From contig JAGSPU010000358.1 in NCBI GenBank assembly GCA_019321725.1, positions 55,001 to 119,000 on the forward strand: a stretch of 64,000 bases of DNA, given 5' to 3'. Origin of the DNA: Paulownia fortunei. Lineage: Eukaryota; Streptophyta; Magnoliopsida; Lamiales; Paulowniaceae. The position numbers and the translations under genes were made by a program. Positions 20,028 through 33,714 of the stretch are shown one piece after another; position 1 is the first letter of the stretch; each line of letters starts with the position of its first letter. A model generated the notes under the pieces. That model saw nothing but the letters and a program-made list of their open reading frames with translations. It ran no database searches and had not been told where the DNA came from.

Positions 20028-23000
20028 TGATTGTAGATCCTCTACCGTAGTAGAATTCACACCAACTTACTCTAGACAAAGATAAGATAACGATTTGGCG
20101 ATTTTCATCCATATATGACTTGACTCTATCAATTCCGGAACCCTCCCAAAAGAAAGAGATTCCACTTGAGCTATTCTCGTTCTAACGACAGAAGCTGATT
20201 CAAGCATTCGTTCCGAGTCGCCAAGAGACAGAAGAGCTTATTTCAAGCATTCCCCTTGAGGCGGGAAAACACCTTAATCATTTAACCGGGTATGAGAACT
20301 CCTCCCTTATAGTAGAAATTCTTCCAAGAACAAGAACGGATTCTTCAACATGTTGTTGATTTGATAAGATCTGCTGCTGATTTCAATAGCCAAGTCAAGC
20401 TTTCCAGCAGGCGAGACAGATGCCGATTCTACCTCTGCCAACTCCCTCTTTATAGCAGAATTTTCTCCATCAATGGCAGCTCGATTGCCACGTGAAAGCT
20501 CTAAGTCAAGAAGCCAATCCAGCAAGAAAGTCCGAAAGTCATCAGGTACGGTTTCATCATCCTAAGCTACCTCACCGCACTAAGTCCAGTCTATGGGCCC
20601 TTAGCCCAAGGATAGAGACAGGGCTAATGCTTCGGTCATACTAGATTATGACCCGAGGCTTACCGAACTACCTTTGGCGTAACTCCCTTTAGAGAGAGAA
20701 GGCCGCTCAAGCAGAATCCGACTTTCGCTAAACAAGAGCTCTTTACTGCTAAGCTGATCACAACTTCACATTCAACAACAGCAAGAAGACGACTCTAGCC
20801 CGCTGAACGCTTTTCACATTCTCCTTTCTATGGAATATGGAGAAAAGAAGACAAAACCAATCTCAAATAGAAGCAAAGGAAGGACTATCACCGGATTCGT
20901 TCAAAAGAAGAGATGCCAGACTTCACTAAATCAGTCTCTTTCTCCTTGCAGCGGGGGAGGCGACTCTTCACCTTACGAGGGCGCCCTAGAACCAGGACCC
21001 GGAAAGGCTACTGAGCCACTTGGCTTCGTTCACTCCGAAAGAAGTTACTACCTCGGGTTCGGGGGTGAGGAGGAATTGAATCTGCCTGGAGCGAGCCAGG
21101 TCTGGAATCTTTCTAAATCCATTTACCTTGCTAGCCTAAGGATTCAGAGTTTTCCCTTCTAACCAAAAGGAAACCAAGGGAAAAGGACTAAGGATCAGTC
21201 TAATGGGACCTAGAGGAGATAGAAGCTGTAGTTAGTGAGTTGCCTGCCCTCGGGCTAAATCAAAGTAGCAGCAATCAACGGGCTCAAGGCTAGATAAGAG
21301 GCTATTCCTCTTACCGTACTTCCCGATGGAATAAAAGCTGTTACAGAAGAAGAGTCCTTAGGCCTCCCAAAAAGATAGAAGTCTCCGATAAACAGTCCTT
21401 ACGCCGACATTAGCAGTAGCGCTAGTAATGCCGACAAACCAACCAACCGACGACGTCCTATTGCAGTGCAGCTCCTTCTGTAACAGTGTATTCATGTGCA
21501 ACGGATTCTCAAAGACGGGATTCAATAGCAGTTGATGAAATAGTAGTTGTCCTTCAAAGAGCCAAATCCCCTCTTCTCTTGCTATGGGAGAAAGCTCCAT
21601 CCCAACTGTCTCATCTCAACAAAGAGTGAATTCTCGAGCTGGCTAAAATCCTATTATAGGAGAAACCAAAAGATCGAATTCCTCTCTCTTCCTTAGCAGT
21701 TTATTCTCGAAGACCGCTACTTTGACAGCTGGGAAATTTCCATATCTTTCTTTATTTCGAGCAGGTTATGGCATTCCTGTCTGTAATGTAAATGAAATGC
21801 ATGCTTCTTTGATCGGCCCGTTCTGCCATAAGTACCTCTCCTTCGGCTAGGCCTTTCTTCGACGGCTTGGGAAAAGAACTTCACCACTCATGGTCTTCCT
21901 ACTCCGATCTCGCTTCGGGTTTACCACTATAAGGGCTAGCTGGCTTTCTGTCCTTTTCTTACTTAAACCGCTTACTGGAAGTATAGATTGAAGCCCCTTG
22001 TAAGGGACTACGAGCAACTCGCACTAGCCGTAACAGCAACAGGAGTTTGATTCCTCATCCGCTTCCTAGCCGGAAAAGAAGGACTTTCTTCAAGCCAGGA
22101 AGAGCAAGAGTACCGCCCGAGAAGAACGGAAAGAGCAAGAAGGATTGAAGAACTCCTTTCCCTTTATTATTAGTATAGTAGGAAAGCTTGACTGAACTAA
22201 CGCTTTCTATACTATATAAGAGTTGCACCAGAAAGAGAGATTTTATCAAAGTAACCATCCCCTTATCCTAGCAGTCCATTGACTAAGAAGGGGGCGGGGG
22301 AGGCAGTCTTCGAACTAGACCTATCCACCACTCCTTTCCCACCCACGTCTGCCGGCGCTACCTAATTCAGATTGAAGACTGGAGCATCCGTCCCCACCAG
22401 TCGAAGGAGAGGAAGCAGCCGATCCTAGCATGGAATAATGGTCAGAAAGGAATCCTCATCCTGCCCTGGGGAAGGATTTGCTCTTTTTCCGGCCATGGCG
22501 AACCAATCGATTGATTTCCATCATAGCTACCCGAACTTTCTAAATGGATCGGATTATTATTCCTTTCTCCCTAGCCGAGAATAACGAGGGGTATTTTGAC
22601 CTCCGCCGTTTGATATCCCTCTTCTCCTTATGTATAGAGATCTAGAGTGCCCGTCTTTCCACTTTAGCAGAAAGCATTTTCTCATCTTATCTAAAATGTA
22701 GCATCTGCCTCCTTATCTTCTCACCACTTTCTATTTTTTTGCTATTGAATGATCATCCTTCTCCTCGGGAAAATTGGCATAACTTTCTCTTTCCCTCTAT
22801 AATGAAATCGATAGCCCCGTTGGGAACAATCCTTCTTTTTAAGCATCTTGCAAAGACCCTTCAATTTCACAGCTCTGGGCTTGCCATTCTATTATTATTA
22901 GACCATTCTTTCTCTTTTCGATCCAGTGGATCTCTATTTCAAGCTCAGGAGAGAGTGAGTGCACTACTAGGAGTGACGCTTTGTTTAGGCTTTCCTTGCA

Positions 23001-26000
23001 ACTATATAGAAGAGCGTCGAAAGATAAGAGGGGCTAATGTCTAATTTATGAATAATGTCAGCTATTCGATCGAGAAAGGAGGGCGGTTCAGAGAATGAGG
23101 AGAATCCCATCCCAGGATCCTAGTTCTACTAAATGTGGGGCTGCTGCAGAATCTATCATTCACCTTTTGAGAGACTGACCGAGTACTCAAGACTGATAGA
23201 AAGTGATTATCCACAGCCAGTGGGAGAGATAATCTCAGGTTCCCATAAAGTAGTCTATGCTTATCCTCTGGTCTATAGGACTGGAAAATATTGAACTTAA
23301 AGACTTGACTTAGATGAATGCAACTCTGCTCTGCCCGCGAGTGCTCATCATCTTTTCTTTGCTATCATATGATGTCAGATCTGGAAATGGAGGGAGTACT
23401 AGCTTTTGATTGAGCTGTCCAATGAATATTACAACCTATTTTGACTTAGGTAGGCGCATAATGAAAATGCTGGAGATCACTAACTTGCTCACAGAATTCC
23501 TTCAGGCACTGGCCCTTAATGTGAATCATCTCCATATACAAAAGACTGAAGCCTTCTTCTCTCCTCTAGTGGATGGCTAAAGCTTCATCTTGATGGCTGC
23601 TCTAAAGGAAAGCCAGGAAAAGCCGGTCCTCGTACTATCCTATATTCAGGAATGCAGATGGGACATGGGTCTTGGGCTTCACTTTCTCTTTATAAAGAAT
23701 AGAAAAATCAGAGACAATGAAAAGGGGGCAGTAGTGTTAGCAGGAGCAGCTACCTTGCTTTTGGTATTTGCTTCCTATGGACCGCAATAATGTGAGGGGT
23801 ATTTCCGCTGATTAGATAGTCAATTCTCCATTTATTAAGAAAAGTGTGCGTAAGATAGCATCAGAAAGCTCTCATAGAATCCTATGTACGGTACGGAATG
23901 AGGCTCGGAAATAGATTGCTTTACCGCCTTAAAGTGTGCCAGTTGCTTGCTTTCAACCCCACCGACCGTCAAAGAAAGGAGAGTGGCTGATTGAACACAA
24001 TCAATGCTTTGCAAAAATCCCTCTCCGACAATCATAGTCTCAGTGGATGCATCTTGAGGGCATACTTCAACTGTGAACCTGCTTTTTTTTCTTATTCTTT
24101 TTTCGACTTGCTTGATCTCACAAGGAACTGCTAGCGTCTGAGTCTATCCCAAATCCCTATCGTGAAATAGCTTAGAGAAAGCTCATGGGAAAACCACACT
24201 TTTCTTTCTTTATTCGGTTAGGTCAATAAGCCCCTAAGCTGGCCTCTGTCTTGTCCGTCTAAGGCCGGGATGGGACTCCCCCAATGAAATGGTCTTTGAG
24301 CGGCTGTCTCTCCTCTGCCTAAGGTCGAGTTACTTTCTCTTGTTTTGACTTGAACGCACGTGACTCACTCGCCCGAAAGAGCGCTTTCACATACCTCAGA
24401 TTATCTTATTCATAGGCTAACGAGGGCCTGAACGCGCTATTGAACCTCTCGGTAAGGTCAAGTGGCATTCCGGTACTGACCTAATCAACTGTTAGATCTC
24501 CGGACTAGGAGAAAAAAAGATCGGAAAATAGAATATGTTCTACCCTTTCCTTCAATTGTTTTCCTTTTTCGCCGGGAGACTTGCTCAAAGGACAAAGGAA
24601 ATCTTTCAGGAAACGGGCTATTCCCTCAATGAATAAGAGTTTTCCAGAGAATTCTGGAGATCTTTTTCTTTGCCAACAATCTAAGCAGGATTATCCATCC
24701 AACGCATTTCATCCCACGTAGGAAGCTTGCATTCACGAGTATCTCTAAGCTTTTGTGTGACATGGATCTTCCTTGTATCTCAGAAGTTGCGTATATAGAA
24801 GATGGATTGGTTTGGTGCGCATGATGGAGTAATCTCTTCGTCTAATCACGAGACCACATGTACTTTATCTGGGATTGATTCCCGTTAGGTGGATTGGTTG
24901 CTGTGCAGCTAACTATCGACCCCTCTTGCTCTGACCCCTTCCTTCTTTATCTTTATAGGACTTGTTAGTAGCTTGAAGTCTGTCTCCTTTCACAAAATCC
25001 CTAGATCCTCTCCCTAAGAGCTAAGAGCAGAGCCACTTGATCAGAGAGAGAGAGAGATAGACGATGTTTACACTGGTACCCCTTGAATCAATGCATTAAT
25101 TTGACGTTGGGGCTAAACCTCTTCTTCTTTGGCCCATGAGGATACTTTCACTCTACTTGCTCTTGTTGCCTGCTCCTCCGTCTTCCGCTTGTCACGAAAG
25201 ATTATGCCTTGAAGAATGAACGACTGAGAGATCAAACTCCAATGCTAGGAAACTTCCGATCAAGCGCTTCCGAGACTAAAGTCCCCTTACCAAGAGCACA
25301 GTGATGAGCAGGTACAGGATCCAGCAAGACGGAAGGAAGATTCCATGCATGGAATGATAGAACGGCCGACAGCTACTTGGGTTAGGCGGCTCAGTGAGAC
25401 AGGGAAGGGCGAACGAAATGGTGGCTCAGGGAGCCAAATACATGAATAAAGGTATACTGTAGAGCTCTCACTGCTTGACTGCTTCACTGCTATAGTGAAG
25501 CTCTTACTGCCTCTCGTGAGAGAGATCCTTGAGTGGAACCGAGGCCGCTGGAAGTTGTTAGCTAATCAACTTGCTTGCAAAGCGGCGTGAAAGCGCGAAG
25601 CCCCTTGCACACCTTTTTTAGTTTTAGCCGGCCGGTAACTAAACGGCTAGCATGGCTTTCTAACCGGCCTTCTCTTTAATATAAATTTCAAGGAAAACGA
25701 CCATCACGTATTGCCTTTAGAGGTGATACGGCAGAAGGATTTTCGGTTACCTTTCTTTGCAACTGTCCAAGAGGGACCTTTCTTTGTTACCGCGGTATGC
25801 ATCAGAACGGGAGAATAAGAATGAATCCCGGGTCCAACGTAGATCTTTAGAAGAATGCCTTCGATCGATTACAGAGACAGGACAGGGGCAATAGTTTAGG
25901 ATAGATGGAAGAACCTTAGGACGAAGTAGGGTCTTGTTCCCCGGAAGCAAGTACTGAATCTCTTTAAAGAGAGTAGATTCGTTCAATATCCAAGTGATAG

Positions 26001-26013
26001 CACTGAGACTCGG
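20028..26013. other. gene-free spacer of about 6 kb
   Basis: No gene, tRNA or intron core is recognised. The frame at 22739-23044 (101 codons) has only a TTG start and moderate hydrophobicity, with no identified family. The minus strand at about 24680-24830 reads fragments such as KLPTWDEMRWM that faintly recall a Ty3 gag, below the level I would call. The left 100 bp may still belong to mitovirus relic A. Confidence 0.5.
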
Positions 26014-26679
26014 TTGACAAGCTCATTGGCAAGACCGGAGGGGCTAGGTCGGAAATCAGGGTGGTTGCACCTTGCTTTGTATTTAAAGCAGTGTGCGGCC
26101 TCTTTGCAGAAGGCCTATGCTGGCGATAAGGTGAAACCCGAATTGCTACCAGTGCCAGTGTCTCTCACTAGGAGCGGTTACCCTCGTATCATCCCATCTT
26201 TCCATAGAAGATTGATATTACGGAAGGATGACAGAGCTGATATTTTGGTGCAATTGTATTTGTCGTTCTTCTCCTTGTCTAAGATTATTGTCTTAGCCAA
26301 GCGAGTCCGAAAATCGACTTTGACATCCATTATCAGTCCTGTTGATGATATCGAAGCCGTGACAGAGGTGGTCTCGGACATTAAAGGGTGTCTGAAGGAT
26401 CTAATGTTGCGGTATGTACCGCGGGTCAGGGATATTCCGTTGTACCAAGGGATGTATTTTGATCCGACTTGGAAGGCTCTCCCTACGCATCGTTTGACGA
26501 GAGAGGTGTTGCAGAAGCGGGCCAAACAACCAAAGTCGAAGGTTGTAGCCTTGCGATCTTGCTTCACTTCTTTCGCTTATGAGCTGGGTGCTTGGGCAGA
26601 ACTTGTTCAGTTCACGCACTCACGTGGGGAGCAATGGAGTCAAGGTGCTCTGTGGCCGAAGTCATCATAAGTGGTTGAC
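26014..26679 (+). pseudogene. mitovirus RNA-dependent RNA polymerase relic B
   Basis: One open frame of 218 codons (26014-26670, TTG rather than ATG at its left end) encodes the N-terminal half of a mitovirus RdRp in order: GRKSGWL and LYLKQC near residues 12-28, LLPVPVSLTRSGYPRIIPSF near 45-64, LYLSFFSLSK near 82-92, and a WKALP block near 152. It stops before the palm core, so no GDD motif is present. It is clearly related to relic A at 18931-20027 but differs at many positions. Relic B is still unbroken while A is frameshifted, which points to separate insertions or an old split. No ATG or regulatory context shows it is expressed. The C-terminal 45 residues fit the family less well. Confidence 0.9.
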
Positions 26680-29600
26680 TGGGCCTAGGAACGACCTTGG
26701 GTCGGGGCCCGCGAGCTTTTAAGGCAAATTTCTCGTTTTTCGCTCGTCTTTCATGCATGCCTGTATGAATTGCAGAAGTCATTGTGTTTTGACGGTGGAG
26801 AAGTAGAGAAGTGAACAGTGTGTTAGTATTTAGTTGTTCGAAGCGTTGTTGACAAGACTTACTCAACTCGCTGCTTTCACCTGCTTCCGGTGACAACTAC
26901 CACTCTCTTATGAATGGGAGGGTAGAGTACCAAGACATAGGGGTGGCCAGCGGAGCCGGTTGATTTAGTACCTGATATACATATACGTATTTCGTATTCT
27001 TTTCATGGCAGTTCAAAGGCACGAGAGATAAGGAAAACTGAAAAGCTTCTCAAACCAGAGTAGGAATTCGATCAATCGATATCAATGCCAGGAGGCAGAT
27101 CAAGATTCATGAGAACGATAACCTTTTCCGAGAAGAGTAAAGCGAGGGATAGGATAGATGAATAGGTTTAAGCCTTTATCCGCTTGGAGGGATGAATTTA
27201 CAATTTCTAAGGCTTCGTTTTTCTCCGGCAAGCAGCTAGGAAAGCCGTTGAAACCCGATCATTCGAAACAGCACAGACAGACCGAGGTCCTGGTGTCTAT
27301 GATGTCATCGTCAAAGAACACTCGAATGGGCACAAAAAAGAAAGAAATCCTTCCATCCAGCTTTCAAGTCAAGGAAGATTCCCAATCCAATAATAGGGCG
27401 TTCCCTTGAGTAAGATCGAAAGCAAGATTGACTGCGGACTCATAGCATAGACAGCAGAAAAGCTTCAACGACTACATTTTGACAAAATTTCGTCCTGGTT
27501 TTGAAATCCATCTTTAGGTTGTTGAAAAAAGGATTGGCGGATCATCTCTCAGAAAGAGAGGGACCGAGAAACTCAGTCGGGAAACAAAGATAGAAAAAAG
27601 CCTGAGAGATGAATTGAAGCGGCACCATCCATCCAACAAGCAGGCGTCAGTTTGCGTCTTTAATCTGATGTTTCCAATCCCTCGTGAGTGAGTGATTTTT
27701 CTATTTAGGGCGGTTTAGGCAACCGATTGGATTGGGTACTAGTGGTTCAACTCCCTAGTGATCTATTATCCTTCTTTTGTGCATCTAGGACTTTTTTCAA
27801 GGTAGCATCGGTAAGGCGGTGGGCCCTGAATGGCTTTTATTAAAAGTCGGTAACCTGAACGACATAAGAACCGATCTCAAAACCCAACTATCACCCTCCC
27901 TTTGAAGAGAAAGGACTTTCTCTATATCTATATTTATGCAACTAGTTCTTTCACTTGCTTCCAAATCTATCCATCTTACTTACTCAAAAGCTTTGAATAT
28001 TCTACTCGAAACCTTGCTTATGCTGCTTTTTATCTCTATTTATCTGCCTCACCGTCCAGCCTCTCTCTCTCTGGGGATTATTCTCTTCCAGCCCTTGACG
28101 ACTTATGCCGCTTCATCTTCTGGTGAAAGAGAGTCCGCTGTAAGGGAATCTTCTGTTATCTCCTAATCTTCCGCTGTAGCTTAAGAGGCTTCAGCAGATG
28201 AGACTACTTTTGCCTCTGAGTCAGGTGCTGTGGTATTTGATGTAGTGGAACCAGACGAGATCTCCTTTTTGACCCGTTGCCAAAGAAGAACCCTTTCATA
28301 TTCATTGATACCGCCTTCTTTAGATGACATTTCTGAAGCTGAGAATTGTTCAGGTCTAAGTTTCCTTAAGCGTACCTGGCTTCAGCGTAACAGACGATGG
28401 ACGAGAGGCAGACCATTCAAAAAACCATAAAGTATAGACGAGAGACAAAAGACGAATCACCATAGCTGATGGACAAGGCACGGCACGAGGCAATGTTAAT
28501 AGAAGCTCGAGGCGGGTGAGGGGCGTATGTGAAGCTGACTTTATCCTATTCCTGAGATCCAGGGCGAAGGGAAAAGGATAGGCTATAAAAGAGTCCCATC
28601 CCAATCTCAAGAAACCTCTTCCCCTCACTCCATTAGCTAGTTGGTAGTCTGAACCTGCACAACGGGAAAGAACCGGTCTGTAACGGAAGCAAGCGATCCT
28701 GCCAGCACACCATCAGGAAGGGGCTTATCGTACGTATCAGCATTACGTTTGTGCCCTCTTCCCTTATCCAGGAAAGAAAGCATTTGAAAGCGTAAACAAC
28801 CCTTTCTTCTTAGACATCGAAATCGAAAGTCAGCGGTTCAGGTCAGCTTTGCTTTCCGAAGTCCGCTCTCGTCTGCCTGGTCACTATCCCCTCCCCTCTT
28901 CGGTCTATGATCACTGGTATTAAGAACGACGACGCTCTTTAAACCGCGCTATAACCGCATCTAATCAACTCAAAGCATCAAAGGTCCCTATCAAATTCGT
29001 CGTAAAAGTTCTAGCTCATGCTCATTTTTAGCTAGTTGCGTCGAGAGAACAGAAGCTATTAAAGAGCTAGAAGCTCGTAACTCGTTCAACTCATATAAAG
29101 CGGAACGTTCCCGCTTCTCTCGAAGCTTCCCCTTCGACGTGCGGGCTATATTAGCTTTGCGAGTGAGATAGCTTTTGAATCATTTGTCACTATAGGAATC
29201 GGCACCGGCACAACCTGAACCGTCACCTTCGTCCCTTACCCCTGACCTCTGGTCACTAATCTCCCCCGGTCTCTAAATTGACATTGACTTCTGCTCTGAA
29301 AAAGAAAAGAAGCCGAGCTCCCTTTTCTCTCTAAAACCTGAACTGCTCTTGTTCTCTTCCGTCTTCGATCTATTCGACCTCCGGTCCGCTATGCTCTTTG
29401 TAACTATACCCTCCTTCTCTGGTAACTCAACGGAGATCCTCTTCTTTCCTCGCTTTTGAACGGTTTCTTTCCGTTTGTCACTCTTTTTAGCAGCTGGAGC
29501 AGGAGGCAGGAATCTTTATATTTGAACAGGCTCTGACCTCTGTCCCGCTCCGTGGGCTTCTATACTTCCCGTAACCGAGGAAAGCAAGCCCGCTCGCTAG

Positions 29601-29814
29601 CAACTGGAGCAGGCACCCGAAACTTCAATTGGTAAAGCAAGCAAGGAAGGCAAAGAGCTGGTGCCTTTTGCAATTGAATCAGCTGTTGGCCTATCTGCTC
29701 TTACTCTTACTGCCCTCCTAGGAGCTCTTGGTCTTACCGGTACTAGTCTTTTCTGTGAGAGTAGGATCTCTTTTAGCCGTAACCGCAGTTGGAGGAATTA
29801 TGGGTGCTATTGAC
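26680..29814. other. gene-free spacer
   Basis: I recognise nothing. The overlapping frames around 27902-28166 are Leu/Ser-rich with a hydrophobic run but match no family I know. 27158-27409 is an ATG-started 83-codon frame without motifs. Confidence 0.5.
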
Positions 29815-30435
29815 TCAGCTGTGGATGGGATGAATACTAAGGCTAAGGCAAGCTCTTTCAACCCTTAGAATGGTAATGGTTCGTTCTTCGCCAGGATCAT
29901 CTCCAGGGAGTGCTGCTCCGTCTTCGCCTTGACCTTGTGCTGGCCGCTTTTGTACAGCATGAAGGGGGGAAGGTTCCGTCTCTGTTTTATCTTTTGCTGC
30001 GAACTCTTCGTAGTAAGCCCGGGATTCTAGAATCCAATCTCGCACACAAGCCCGTGGTCGCAGGCCACATTTAGCGGTGGAGGAAGGTGGAACTTTGACA
30101 CGAGAAATTGCGTTGCGTATAGAAGCATATTGTTTCGATTGGATAGGTGCTCTTTGTCCTCGACCTATCACCCACTGGCCTTAGCCTTGCGCTTGTTTGC
30201 GTCCACCACTTAAGAAATAATAAAGAAATCGAATATATGATCGCACATGAGGATTGGATCGGTAGTTCGCGCTTGGTGGTCGATAGGCATGCCATTTGAA
30301 CGCTTTTTCATAAACAGCGACGGACACGATAGCTTGAAACACAGGGTTGTGTTCAATGAGCTCCAGTTCTGGTTCGTTCTCCATCTCAGACTTCTTTTTT
30401 TCTTTTGAATCTGTGCTTAACAGCCTTGGTGGCAT
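29815..30435 (-). pseudogene. unidentified ORF interrupted by one in-frame stop
   Basis: Starting at the ATG at 30435 (minus), an open frame runs 84 codons to a single TAA at about 30181-30183. It then continues in the same frame for another 121 codons to 29815. The first part is charged (KEKKKSEMENEPELEL) and then reads HNPVFQAIVSVAVYEKAF. The second part contains VRDWILESRAYYEEF and a Pro/Glu/Gly-rich tail. Low stop density over about 205 codons suggests a former gene of about 23 kDa broken by one point mutation. TAA cannot be removed by C-to-U editing. I do not recognise the family. Confidence 0.4.
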
Positions 30436-33400
30436 GATTTCACATCTTTCCTTTCCCAAGATGGGCTATAGATAAGCGTCTTTTTGATGCCATCGACCCG
30501 GCTCTTCTTTGTTCGAACTTTACACATTCAAAGAGTGGCCAAGCTAAACAAGCAAGCCAGACAAGTTCAGTTTATAGAGTCAGAAGTTCGAAAGAGCTTG
30601 GGGGTTTCCCTGTGACTAACTCAGAACACTTCTACTGTTAGCCATTGAGCTAAGTCTCCAAAAAGAGGCACAACCATATTTCTATTTATTGTTAGTTGGC
30701 TTGGTTGTGCGATCAGCTAAATGTTGCTACTATTTCTAATCCACGGCTCGCTCAATTATAGCACTAAGACCTTTTTCGTACAAAGATGCTTTTAATCGCT
30801 CTGATGGGACGATCTGATCGAGAGAAAGTCATCTCGGTGAGGAATTTAGCTATGCTACCCTTTTTTTTAGGCTCTAATGGTTGTACTGATGTAGCACAAT
30901 AAAGGGCGGTTCCAGCCCCGCATAAACCTTATTTCGTGCTTACAGAGCTCGGACTTTGATCAAGAACACCATCCGCTTCTAGTGAAGGGAGTTATTTTCC
31001 CGGAATTGATAGAAAGAAATCAGTTCCACCATTCCTTCTTAATGACATTTCTCTCACTGCTTCTAAAAATCGCTTATGGCTTTTCTGTCCGTCTTGGAAT
31101 GACTGACTTAGTCACACTTTTCAGAGAAGGCTCAAGAGCTACACATGCGTTCTGATAAAAGGGGATTGCTAATTTATCTTATCTCAGACCCGAGCCGAAG
31201 AGAGTCCCAATTGGCCCAATGCCTGTTCGACAAGAAGAAGCGGAATATAGAGCTCGAAACCTGTTTTTCTGTCTTTTTTCTGGATGAGATCCAATCCCGA
31301 CATCAGGAGCAGCTCAAGCAACCTCTATTACTAAGAGGAATCACGGGTTCGCTCGGGTCAGTTGGAAAACCCCAGCCTTTGTCCTTCACCACAAAACAAA
31401 TAATGGAATGGTAAGCCAACTAATTGACGACTATACAAGCTGTATACCGGTCGATAGACCGATGAGACCTCTGTTTGATCTTCCAAATCCATTTGAAGAC
31501 AACTATTTGAAACTAGAAGAGAAGGAAGTACCAAGAAAAAAGTCTTATTAGCGAGGAGATAGTCGAAATCACCTTAGTTTTCCGTAGGTTGGAATGAATA
31601 AATTGATGATTCCCCTTTCTCTCACCGCAAGACGTAGTCTTTTCAAATGATCCCCCACCTAAGCGCCCCCCTTTGCCAAGGTTAGGCTGCTCCTGTATTG
31701 TTAGTTGAGTTGGTCTGATTAGACACGAGCTGGAATTCTCACATTGGTGTGTGGCTAAAGCCTTATGGTTTTTCTAATTCGCACTGATATAGGAATAAGC
31801 GACTTAAGCGACCACAGATGATTCAACTGGTTAGTTCGCGTCCGTACTTGCTTCCCCTTTTTCCATCCTTTCTCGTTCACTTTCACACACAGGCTTCATG
31901 CTTTCTTGCCCTCAACCAAAGGGCAATCGGGGAATGAGCAAGTACATAGCACGAAAGAAGGTTGTAGCGGCGCTGGAACATCTCCATGTTGAGACGGATA
32001 TCCAGATGAAAAGGAGGTGAATCAGAGGGAGAGATCGATGCTCTTGAACTTTATAGATATGGCAAAAGCCCTTATAAATAAAAGGGATGATTTGTAGATC
32101 GGATCTCGTCTCTTAGAAAATGCCATCGACTGCTCTGAAAAGTGTGCCAAAGTCCGTCCTGTAATGACTGACTAAACAGATGGTATTGAATCGAACTAAG
32201 GGATGGTGCCGTACCAGCGGTCACCGGTTAGGCCAACAGGAACATATAGACCAATCACTAAGAGAAAGACCGATCATCCGTAGTTGAAGATGGTGGAAAG
32301 AAAGCCTACGTATGGGCTTAGCAACCGACATAAGAAGAGGAATGACTAAACAAAATGGATGGAATTCGGGTCCATGTTGATTCAAAGATTAGCGCTTAGA
32401 AGCTAACACCGACTACTCAGATCGATCACTAAACTTAAGCTCTTCTCGATCACGAAGCCCAGAATATAGATATGAATCTATAATGTGACTGCTTCAACGG
32501 CTGCTTTACCCACTGCTTTCTCCTCAGAATCTGGCTCGACTTGACTTCATGATCGAGAAGAGCTTAGCTTTCGAGAATGTTATGATATGGCTTCGCCAGA
32601 ACTGGCTGAAGCATCTAAAAAGGGAAGCGTCCGGGGACTTTGCCAAGAGCCATCATCTCTTGAACAGCATTCTATAGTCCATCTAGATAAAGAGGTGCCT
32701 CACAAGGAATCTTATCGATGTCAGAGAGCTGGTTAGGGGTAACCTCAGTGCATTTACGAATTTCATTAGCAGCTTTAGCCTTACTGGCCTAACCCCACCT
32801 CTTTCTCCAATCGAAGTCAGACTTGCGTACTCTGAGACCGTTCTGGGGACCTGCTTGCCCTTCTTCCCTATCGACAAAGAACTCCGGAATGAATGCCTTT
32901 GATGTGACTAGCAGGGCGGGTGGAATGGAAGTCGAGTGAGGAATAGTCGAACTTTTACGTTCAGTAGTTCAGCACATCGGATCATGAAGCCGAGGTTTTT
33001 AAAAATCCTCCTAAAAAATAGTGGGTGGATAGGCCGATCCAACAAGGGATAGCCAACTGAGTAGCCGTTGAAAGATGATTCCTTCGACCGATATGCCTCT
33101 TTTCAAGATCTGAACCCGCTTCGAAAAAGAATGGAAAAGAAAGAAAGTGAAGTGGAATTTTTCGATAGTAGTGTATCAAGCTCGGAAGCTCTGGTTCCAT
33201 CCATTCTTCTATCAAATAGAATCCTATCCAGTTGAGGAAATCAGCAATGACTAGTTCTGGGGAGGTGATGGGTGAAGATCTAAGTGGACTACTAGAGAAG
33301 TTCTTTTCCGCTGTTCTTTCTCTTCTTCAAATAGCTTGTCTGTGGTAGCTTTTCTGTTTATTGAATGAGAATTCAAGGCTTGTTTTCGAGCTCCGGTCCT

Positions 33401-33699
33401 CGCTCCCGGCTTTGGGGAGCTCTGATTTCGTCCTGGCCCTCGTGTTCTATGTGATTTTGGTGGATACGAGTTCTGGCTCTGGCCCATAGCTAGCTCGATC
33501 GGAGCATCAAGCAAGGCAAAAGCAAGGTCTGAAAGAGTCTTTACAGGAGAGCATAGATGGAATGAATGATAGTTAACACACTTCTCAGCGGGAATAGCAG
33601 GTCGCCCCGGAGGATCCAATCGGATCTATCTTTTAAGATGAGACAATGCGAACTAGGGTACGCTTCCTAAACCTAGTAAGTCCAATCCATTTTCTTTTT
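30436..33699. other. gene-free spacer
   Basis: No recognisable gene. An ATG-started frame of 89 codons at 31145-31414 (plus) is charged and lacks known motifs. No tRNA is seen. Confidence 0.5.
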
Positions 33700-33714
33700 T
33701 CTTTTTTCCTTTAA

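Noticed and set aside
24680..24830. Minus-strand stretch reading KLPTWDEMRWM, possible Ty3 gag
   Set aside because: Too short and in broken frame; could be chance.
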